In this document: positions 58,058 through 64,000 of the stretch, piece by piece
Position numbering within the stretch: position 1 is the stretch's first letter
How the letters are laid out: every line of letters starts with the position of its first letter
Program-made: the position numbers and the translations under genes
Notes under the pieces: generated by a model
Told to the model about the DNA's origin: nothing
The model's input: the letters and a program-made list of their open reading frames with translations, nothing else
Database searches by the model: none
NCBI RefSeq assembly: GCF_001634365.1
Contig: NZ_CP014578.1
Location: forward strand, 372,001-436,000
Reading direction: 5' to 3'
Source: Paraburkholderia phytofirmans OLGA172
GTDB taxonomy: Bacteria > Pseudomonadota > Gammaproteobacteria > Burkholderiales > Burkholderiaceae
DNA: 64,000 nt

Positions 58058-59653
58058 ATGGCTGTCCATACCGCGGCCCACCACTCGAGTGGGCAAGTTT
58101 TACCTTTCCGCGAATCGCTACTGGCGATGCTCGGCATCTCCTTCGTCACGATGCTGGTGGCCCTCGACCAAACGGTGGTCGGTACCGCATTGCCCACTAT
58201 CGTTTCGGAACTGAAGGGGTTCGAGCTTTACGCGTGGGTCGCCACGTCGTATCTGCTGACCTCGGTGATTACCGTGCCGATCTTTGGCCGGCTCGGCGAT
58301 TACTACGGGCGCAAGCCATTCGTGATCGCATCGATCGTCGTGTTCACGGGGGCTTCGGTGTTATGCGGCGCCGCCAACAACATGCTGTTCCTCGTGCTCG
58401 CGCGCGGCTTGCAGGGCATCGGCGGCGGCATGCTGGTCGGCACCGCCTTCGCGTGCATTCCTGATCTTTTCCCCGACTCAGTTGTGCGACTGCGCTGGCA
58501 GGTAATGATGAGTTCGGCGTTCGGGATTGCGAACGCGGTGGGGCCGTCGCTCGGCGGCTTTCTCACGCAGTACTATGGCTGGCGCTCGGTGTTTTATGTG
58601 AATCTGCCGGTCGGCTTGTTGTCGCTGTTTTTCGTCTGGCGCTTCCTGCCGCATCTGCGGCACGTCGAGCACGAGGGCAAGATGCGGCTCGATTGGCCGG
58701 GTGCGCTGCTAATCGCGGTAGCGCTCGGCTCGCTGCAACTGTTCGTCGAGATGCTGCCGAAGCACGGCATCACCTTGAGCGCCTTCGCGCTGCTCGCACT
58801 GAGCGTCGCCTCGGCATACGGGTTGTGGCAGTGGGAAAAGCGTTGCTCGACGGCGATTCTGCCGGTGGATATGTTTCGTAATCGCAGTCTGGCGGCGCTC
58901 TTCACGCTTGCCGTGCTGGGCGGCTTCACGATGTTCTCGTTGCTGTTCTATGCGCCGTTGCTGTTCCAGGGCGGCTTCGGGATGTCGCCGAAAGAAGCGG
59001 GGCTCGTCATTACGCCGCTCGTCGTGTTCATCACGATCGGCAGTATTGCCAACGGCCGTATCGTCTCGCGTGTGCGCAATCCGAATCTGATGCTGTACAT
59101 CGGCTTCGCGCTGGTGGCGCTGGCCTGTCTCGGCGTGGTCGTCGCGACGCGTTCCATGCCGCAATGGCTGCTGATGTCGTTCATGGTGCTCGGTGGCCTC
59201 GGTCTCGGTTTCGTGATGCCGAATCTGACGATCTTCGCGCAGCAGACAGCCGGCCGCGAACATCTTGGCATTGCCACCGCGTTGCTGCAGTCGCTGCGGA
59301 TGATCGGCGGGATGATCGGCACGGCGCTGACCGGCACCCTGATTAGCCATATGTACGCGAGCGGCGTGCGCCGCGCGCTGGAGAACGATCACGCGTCGCA
59401 GTGGTTCTCCGATCTCGGCGACCCGCAAATCCTGATCAATCGCGACGCGCAAACCACCTTGCTTGGCCAGCTGACGCATGCAGGCCACAACGGTGCGATG
59501 CTGCTCGAGAGCGCGCGCGAGGCGCTCGTCGCCGCGATTCATCTGGGTCTCGCGCTGGCGGCGATCATCGCCGTGGTGTCCGTGTGGCAAAGCCGCCGTG
59601 TGCCGCCGATCAAGCTCCAGCGCAAGCTCGAGCCGGTGATTCACGCGGATTGA
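58058..59653 (+). CDS. DHA2-family MFS multidrug exporter
   Basis: A 531-residue drug:H+ antiporter with about 14 transmembrane spans. The DHA2 motif C-like LDQTVVGTALPTIV (about 36-49) is in span 1, motif A GRLGDYYGRKPFV (about 76-88) is between spans 2 and 3, and ARGLQGIGGGML is in span 4. The C-terminal loop near HASQWFSDLGDPQ is soluble. The marR gene starts 32 bases after its stop, so it forms an exporter-repressor operon. It is divergent from the EcsC gene. Confidence 0.94.
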   Translation: MAVHTAAHHSSGQVLPFRESLLAMLGISFVTMLVALDQTVVGTALPTIVSELKGFELYAWVATSYLLTSVITVPIFGRLGDYYGRKPFVIASIVVFTGASVLCGAANNMLFLVLARGLQGIGGGMLVGTAFACIPDLFPDSVVRLRWQVMMSSAFGIANAVGPSLGGFLTQYYGWRSVFYVNLPVGLLSLFFVWRFLPHLRHVEHEGKMRLDWPGALLIAVALGSLQLFVEMLPKHGITLSAFALLALSVASAYGLWQWEKRCSTAILPVDMFRNRSLAALFTLAVLGGFTMFSLLFYAPLLFQGGFGMSPKEAGLVITPLVVFITIGSIANGRIVSRVRNPNLMLYIGFALVALACLGVVVATRSMPQWLLMSFMVLGGLGLGFVMPNLTIFAQQTAGREHLGIATALLQSLRMIGGMIGTALTGTLISHMYASGVRRALENDHASQWFSDLGDPQILINRDAQTTLLGQLTHAGHNGAMLLESAREALVAAIHLGLALAAIIAVVSVWQSRRVPPIKLQRKLEPVIHAD

Positions 59654-59685
59654 TTTTTTTAGCCTTATCGTTTTACTGACAGATC

Positions 59686-60228
59686 ATGGAAGAACAGGAC
59701 CGCGTCGCCGTCATGCAGCAATTCGGCCGCACTTATCGGGCGTTCATGTCGGCGTTCGAGGCCCACGTTGGCCAGCCGTTGCCGCGCTGGCGCATTCTGC
59801 TCGCGCTGCACGAGCAGGCTGGCGAGTCGTCGCAGAAGCGGCTGGTCGAGCGCTTGCGCGTCGATCCGGGCGCGCTTACGCGGCAGTTGAAAACGCTCGA
59901 GGGTTTAGGCTGGATTGCTCGCAGCATGGATACGCGCGATAACCGAGTGACCAATGTGCGTTTGACCGAAGTGGGGCGGTCGGTGACTGAAGCCAGCCTG
60001 CCGCGCCGCAACGCGTTTTTGCACGACACGATGGCGGCATTGCCGGACGATGCGCTGGGTGCGCTGTCGGGGGCTTTGAAGATGCTGGAAGCGCGGATCG
60101 GCGATGTTGCGGCGACGGCTAATGCTGCAGGCGCGGCCTCTGCCGCTTCGCCGCAAGCGCCCGACGCGCCCGACGCGGCTGGCACGGCTGGCACGGCTGG
60201 CACGGCTGGCGCTGTCCCGGCAGGTTAG
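59686..60228 (+). CDS. MarR-family transcriptional regulator
   Basis: A 180-residue regulator. The winged helix-turn-helix occupies about residues 30-110 (LPRWRILLALHEQAG, LVERLRVDPGALTRQLKTLE, the recognition helix, and the wing MDTRDNRVTNVRLTE). The C-terminal 45 residues are Ala/Pro/Gly-rich and end in repeats of Gly-Thr-Ala coded by a 9-bp tandem repeat, so the tail length may vary among strains. It probably represses the exporter upstream, releasing it when ligand binds. The ligand is unknown. Confidence 0.93.
   Translation: MEEQDRVAVMQQFGRTYRAFMSAFEAHVGQPLPRWRILLALHEQAGESSQKRLVERLRVDPGALTRQLKTLEGLGWIARSMDTRDNRVTNVRLTEVGRSVTEASLPRRNAFLHDTMAALPDDALGALSGALKMLEARIGDVAATANAAGAASAASPQAPDAPDAAGTAGTAGTAGAVPAG
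60181..60207 (+). repeat. Three perfect tandem copies of a 9-bp unit in marR
   Basis: GGCACGGCT is repeated at 60181, 60190 and 60199 with a diverged partial copy on each side. It encodes Gly-Thr-Ala repeats in the disordered C-terminal tail. In-frame slippage would change only the tail length. Confidence 0.8.
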
Positions 60229-60363
60229 ACCTCAGACACGAAAGCGCAGCCGATTCAGCGCCGCAGCCTCCGTGAACGGCACGACCTGAATCGAGGTCAT
60301 GAACCTCATGAGCGTCACGAATGGCGCGCCACTTCACCGTGAAGCGCGCCGTTTGCATCAAGA

Positions 60364-61641
60364 TCAGAAGAACGTTTCGATCACTTCCGTGACGCGGTAG
60401 GACGGATCGACCACCAGCACCTGACGCCACTTGTCGAACGTCAGACATGGGTGCGAGATGTCGAACGCGATCATGTCGCCCACTTTCAGATCGGTGCCGG
60501 CGGGAATCCGCAGATACGCGTGCTGATCCATCAGGCCGAAAATCTCCCAGCCTTCGCTCGCCGCGATATCGCGCGGCGCTTCGGTGCCCGGACGATAGTG
60601 GCGCGACGGTTCAGGCATGCCCGCATCGAAAGCGGAATCGCGTTTGCCGAGGCCGATGATCGCGCGATCCGGCTCCGGAATCGACTGCACGTACGCCCAT
60701 AGTTGCAGCGCCGGCAACAAGCCTTCGCCCATTTTCTTCGCGACCGGATTGCGCGCGAAGACGTCTGTTTGCGCTTTGCGGTAGATGCCGACGTCATGCG
60801 TCAGATAGCAGCCGGGCCGCAGCACGACTTCGACCTTGCCGGTCTCCGAGGCCTTCACGAATTCTTCCGCGACCACGTCGTACCATGCCGAGCCGGCGCC
60901 TGACAAAACGGCGGGCGTGCGAGCAAAACGTCCCTCCTCGACAAGCGCGCGCGTCACAGCGACGGCGCTTTGCAGGAACTCGCGCACTTCGTGCTCTTCC
61001 TTTAGCACGCCTTCATACAACTCGACGCCCGCCAGCTTCAACACATTCGGATAGCGTGCGATTGCCTCGAGCACTGCGTTGCGCTGCGCTTCGTCGCGCA
61101 CGCCGGTGCGGCCGCCGGGCACGCCGAGTTCGAGCAATACTTGCAGCGGCTTGCGTACCGAAGTGAAAAACTGACCCAGTTGCTCGACGCCTTCGGCGGA
61201 ATCGACGAGGCAGAAGAATTCGAAATCAGGATCGCTCAGCAACTCGGCGACCATCATCATGTTGCGGCGGCCAACCAGCTGGTTGGCCATCAGAATTCTC
61301 GATACGCCGCCGTGATACGCCGCGCGCACCTGATGCGCGGTGGCGAGCGTGATGCCCCATGCGCCGGTTTCGAGCTGACGGCGAAACAGCTGCGGCGCCA
61401 TGGTGGTTTTGCCGTGCGGCGCGAGCTTGACGCCGTATTCCGCGACGAACGCCTGCATCCACTTCAGATTGTGTTCCACCCGATCCGAGTACAGCACAGC
61501 GGCGGGCAGGCTCACGTCTTCGTTCAGCAGGTTCCACTCGAGGCGCGTGGCATCCGTGAGTTGGATACTGGTGCCCGGAACCATGCCCAAGCCCTTGCTA
61601 TAAGGATCAATCGTCGCGCCATGATAGTTTGTAACTTTCAT
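60364..61641 (-). CDS. PLP-dependent D-amino-acid deaminase/aldolase (DSD1 / D-threonine aldolase-like)
   Basis: A 425-residue fold-type III (alanine-racemase-like) enzyme. The PLP-lysine lies in KLAPHGKTTMAP (about 70, Lys of HGKT), the C-terminal beta domain begins near residue 290, and HPC near the end (ISHPCLTF) gives the zinc ligands typical of eukaryotic-type D-serine dehydratase and D-threonine aldolase. It acts on a D-amino acid, giving keto acid plus ammonia or an aldehyde plus glycine; which one is not decided. Start 61641 (MKVTNYHGA) follows CAGGGAG; an ATG 12 codons upstream is possible. It is divergent from the RpiR and D-aminoacylase genes, which fits a D-amino-acid catabolic unit. 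Confidence 0.88.
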   Translation of the reverse strand: MKVTNYHGATIDPYSKGLGMVPGTSIQLTDATRLEWNLLNEDVSLPAAVLYSDRVEHNLKWMQAFVAEYGVKLAPHGKTTMAPQLFRRQLETGAWGITLATAHQVRAAYHGGVSRILMANQLVGRRNMMMVAELLSDPDFEFFCLVDSAEGVEQLGQFFTSVRKPLQVLLELGVPGGRTGVRDEAQRNAVLEAIARYPNVLKLAGVELYEGVLKEEHEVREFLQSAVAVTRALVEEGRFARTPAVLSGAGSAWYDVVAEEFVKASETGKVEVVLRPGCYLTHDVGIYRKAQTDVFARNPVAKKMGEGLLPALQLWAYVQSIPEPDRAIIGLGKRDSAFDAGMPEPSRHYRPGTEAPRDIAASEGWEIFGLMDQHAYLRIPAGTDLKVGDMIAFDISHPCLTFDKWRQVLVVDPSYRVTEVIETFF

Positions 61642-61787
61642 GTCTCCCTGCTCCATCGTCCAGTTAAATTGAATCAAAGTTGACTTTACTATGTTACCGA
61701 AAGTACGATGGTTGAAGAAATGTTATTTAGTACCAAAACTTGCCGGAGGCTCTTTGTAAGCCTTCGCGGGACACCCCACAGTCTGCA

Positions 61788-62678
61788 ATGAATTCAACCG
61801 CCGAACCGCTGGCTTTCGATATCGTCGCGCGCATTGCCGAGTGCGCGCCGGAACTGCGTTCGGCCGAACGCAAGGTTGCGGCACTGATTCTCGATGATCT
61901 GACTGGCGCCTCGCGCGCCAGCATTGGCGCGCTCGCCCAGCAGGCAGAGGTGAGCGTCGCCACCGTGACCCGTTTTGCCAAGGCGGTGGGTTGCCGCGAC
62001 GTGCGGGAGTTGAAGCTGCGACTCGCGCAGGCTGCAGCGGTGGGCCAGCGCTTCCTGCAAGTGGGTGGACCCACCGATGCCCCCGAGCCGATCGCCACCC
62101 GCGTATTCGACGAACTGCAAACTGCGCTTGCGCATAACCATCAGCTTCTTCGTCAGGCGCCTTTAGCCGAAGCGGCCGCCGCCTTGCGCGCCGCGCGAAT
62201 GATTTACGTATTCGGCATGGGTGGCGGATCGACCGCATTGGCCGACGAGATGCGCTTCAGACTCGTGCGCCTTGGCCGCCCCGTCGCGACCTATCAGGAC
62301 GGGTTGTTGCAGCGCATGGTGGCGAGTACCGTATCGCGCGAGTGTGTCGTGATCGCACTGTCCACTACCGGGCGCGTGCCTGAGATGGTCGAGAACTGCA
62401 AGATCGCGCGCAGCTACGGTGCGATTGTGATTGCGCTGACCGCGCCGGCTTCGCCTTTGGCCAAACTGGCCGATTGGGTGATCCCGATCGTCGCCTTTGA
62501 AACCGATTTCATCTACAAGCCGTCGTCGTCGCGCTACGCGATGATGATGGCGCTCGATGTGCTCGTCACCGAACTCGCCGTCAGCCAGGGTGACGAGAGC
62601 CGCGAATTGCTGCGCCGCATGAAGCACGCGCTCGACGCGCACCGTGGCGGCGGCGATCGACAACCGTTAGGAGACTGA
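61788..62678 (+). CDS. RpiR/HexR-family regulator (HTH + SIS)
   Basis: A 296-residue regulator with an N-terminal HTH_6 domain (about 8-85; ASIGALAQQAEVSVATVTRFAKAVGC as the helix-turn-helix, read in two parts) and a C-terminal SIS domain (about 125-265; YVFGMGGGSTALADEM, VIALSTTGRVPEM). SIS domains of this family sense sugar phosphates, although D-amino-acid clusters commonly carry such a regulator too. Start 61788 was chosen; a TTG at 61740 would add 16 residues. The deacylase ATG follows 3 bases after the stop. It likely controls that gene and the divergent deaminase gene. Confidence 0.88.
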   Translation: MNSTAEPLAFDIVARIAECAPELRSAERKVAALILDDLTGASRASIGALAQQAEVSVATVTRFAKAVGCRDVRELKLRLAQAAAVGQRFLQVGGPTDAPEPIATRVFDELQTALAHNHQLLRQAPLAEAAAALRAARMIYVFGMGGGSTALADEMRFRLVRLGRPVATYQDGLLQRMVASTVSRECVVIALSTTGRVPEMVENCKIARSYGAIVIALTAPASPLAKLADWVIPIVAFETDFIYKPSSSRYAMMMALDVLVTELAVSQGDESRELLRRMKHALDAHRGGGDRQPLGD

Positions 62679-62681
62679 TCC

Positions 62682-64000
62682 ATGCATTCGCATCCCGAAG
62701 CCGCCGATACGCTGATCGTCGGCGCGCAACTGTACGACGGCACGGGCGCGCCGCCGGTTGAACGCGACGTCGCGATCCGCGACGGCCGCATCGTCGCGAT
62801 CGGCAATCTGTCGAACTGGCTCGCCGAAGAGGTGATCGAGGCCAATGGCCGCGCGCTGGCGCCGGGCTTCATCGACGTTCATACGCATGACGACACGCAC
62901 GTGATCCAGTCGCCGCAAATGCTGCCGAAGATCACCCAGGGCGTGACGACGGTGATCGTCGGCAATTGCGGGATCAGCGCGTCGCCGGTTTCGTTGAAGG
63001 GCGATCCGCCCGATCCGATGAACCTGCTCGGCGAGCGTGATGCGTTCCAGTACCCGACTTTCGCTGCGTATGTGAAAGCGGTGAACGCGGCGCGTCCCGC
63101 GGTGAATGTCGGCGCGCTGATTGGGCACACGGCGTTGCGCAGCAATCAGATGGACCGGCTCGATCGCGCGGCGACGGCCGAGGAAATCGACGGCATGCGC
63201 GCGCAACTCGAAGAGGCGTTGTCGAACGGGGCCTTGGGTCTGAGTTCGGGACTCGCGTACAGCTCGGCTTTTTCGGCGCCGACCGAAGAAGTGATGGCGC
63301 TGGCCGAGCCGCTCGCCGCCGCCGGCGCGCTTTACACGACGCACATGCGTACCGAGTTCGACGCGATTCTCGACGCGATGGACGAAGCGTATCGGGTGGG
63401 CCGTCACGCGCAAGTACCGGTGGTGATTTCGCATCTGAAGTGTGCGGGGCCGTCGAACTGGGGGCGTAGTGAGGAGGTGCTGAAGTCGCTGGAAGGCGCG
63501 CGTCGTTTGCAGCCGATCGGCTGCGATTGCTATCCGTACAACCGCAGTTCGTCGACGCTCGATCTGAAGCAGGTGACGGGCGACATCGACATCACGATTA
63601 CGTGGTCGGAGTCGCATCCCGAGATGGCGGGCAAGCTGGTGAAGGAGATTGCCGCCGAGTGGGGCGTCACGCAGCAGGAGGCGGGCAAGCGTTTGCAGCC
63701 GGCGGGCGCGGTGTATCACAACATGTCCGAGGACGACGTGCGGCGGATTCTGTCGCATCCCGCCACGATGGTCGGCTCGGATGGTTTGCCGAACGATCCG
63801 CTGCCGCACCCGCGGTTGTGGGGCGCGTTTCCGCGCGTGCTCGGCCACTACGCGCGCGACGCGAAGCTGCTGCCGCTCGAAGAGGCGGTGCGCAAGATGA
63901 CCAGCCTGTCGGCGCACCGGTTTGGTTTGGCGCAGCGGGGCGAGGTGCATATCGGTTATCACGCGGATCTGGTGTTGTTCGACCCGGCCCGGGTGCGCGA
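62682..64000 (+). CDS. N-acyl-D-amino-acid deacylase (D-aminoacylase), cut by the window end
   Basis: The reading frame is open from ATG 62682 to base 64000 without a stop, so at least 439 residues of a protein usually about 480-500 long are present. It is an amidohydrolase: metal-binding HxH in FIDVHTHDDTH (about residues 67-75), the Cys ligand in IVGNCGIS (about 97-99), His in TTHMRTE and SHLKCAG, and the catalytic Asp in MVGSDGLPND (about 366). It releases D-amino acids from N-acyl-D-amino acids. A TAGGAG site precedes the ATG. The long open frame on the opposite strand (62667-63962) is a shadow. Confidence 0.93.
   Translation, partial: MHSHPEAADTLIVGAQLYDGTGAPPVERDVAIRDGRIVAIGNLSNWLAEEVIEANGRALAPGFIDVHTHDDTHVIQSPQMLPKITQGVTTVIVGNCGISASPVSLKGDPPDPMNLLGERDAFQYPTFAAYVKAVNAARPAVNVGALIGHTALRSNQMDRLDRAATAEEIDGMRAQLEEALSNGALGLSSGLAYSSAFSAPTEEVMALAEPLAAAGALYTTHMRTEFDAILDAMDEAYRVGRHAQVPVVISHLKCAGPSNWGRSEEVLKSLEGARRLQPIGCDCYPYNRSSSTLDLKQVTGDIDITITWSESHPEMAGKLVKEIAAEWGVTQQEAGKRLQPAGAVYHNMSEDDVRRILSHPATMVGSDGLPNDPLPHPRLWGAFPRVLGHYARDAKLLPLEEAVRKMTSLSAHRFGLAQRGEVHIGYHADLVLFDPARVR

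Noticed and set aside
62667-63962. 431-codon open frame on the minus strand
   Set aside because: It is the antisense shadow of the N-acyl-D-amino-acid deacylase, which is open on the plus strand to the window end. The minus translation is Arg/His-rich and shows no family features.

Overview
This window looks like the main chromosome of a Burkholderiales betaproteobacterium, most likely Paraburkholderia. The clues are high GC, the gene order rplY-prs-tRNA-Gln-ispE-lolB-TPR | mutM-mutY, the rpoN cluster (kdsD-kdsC-lptC-lptA-lptB-rpoN-hpf-ptsN-hprK-rapZ), and protein sequences of Burkholderia type. The genus is inferred from gene order and sequence feel, not from a search.

Layout. (1) 1-28.9 kb is conserved core: ribosomal protein L25, PRPP synthase, isoprenoid and lipoprotein-localisation genes, base-excision repair (mutM, mutY), the PTS-Ntr and hibernation genes beside sigma-54, the LPS-export and Kdo genes, a Kef-type antiporter, apt, a LysE exporter, a Nudix protein, purU, an AI-2E permease, uvrA, an MFS transporter and ssb. 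(2) 28.86-37.25 kb is a compact mobile element in the 3' end of ssb. It carries three different tyrosine recombinases, two small coiled-coil proteins and a RecD2-like helicase in one overlapping operon. The last codons of ssb (CCGTTCTA) recur at the far end, and the following 38 bases, terminator included, are similar in both copies. (3) 37.3-45.5 kb holds a bestrophin-like membrane protein, a chemoreceptor with a likely sigma-28 promoter, and a six-gene operon for a type-B (ba3-like) cytochrome c oxidase. That operon includes a 58-residue subunit IIa-like protein and three multihaem cytochromes. (4) 46.0-47.2 kb is a decayed LysR/MFS pair. (5) 47.4-55.1 kb has three NarL-type response regulators, an aquaporin and a 1,496-residue BvgS/EvgS-like hybrid sensor kinase. 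(6) 55.5-64 kb has a CHRD protein, an HSL-type esterase, an EcsC protein, a DHA2 exporter with its MarR regulator, and a D-amino-acid module (PLP deaminase/aldolase, RpiR regulator, N-acyl-D-amino-acid deacylase) that runs off the window end.

The most unusual item is the ssb-targeted integrase-trio element. It seems to be almost pure mobility machinery, with a helicase translationally coupled to the recombinases and a structured non-coding right end. It resembles Tn554-like and other recombinase-trio elements in general design, but I cannot assign it to a described family from the sequence alone.
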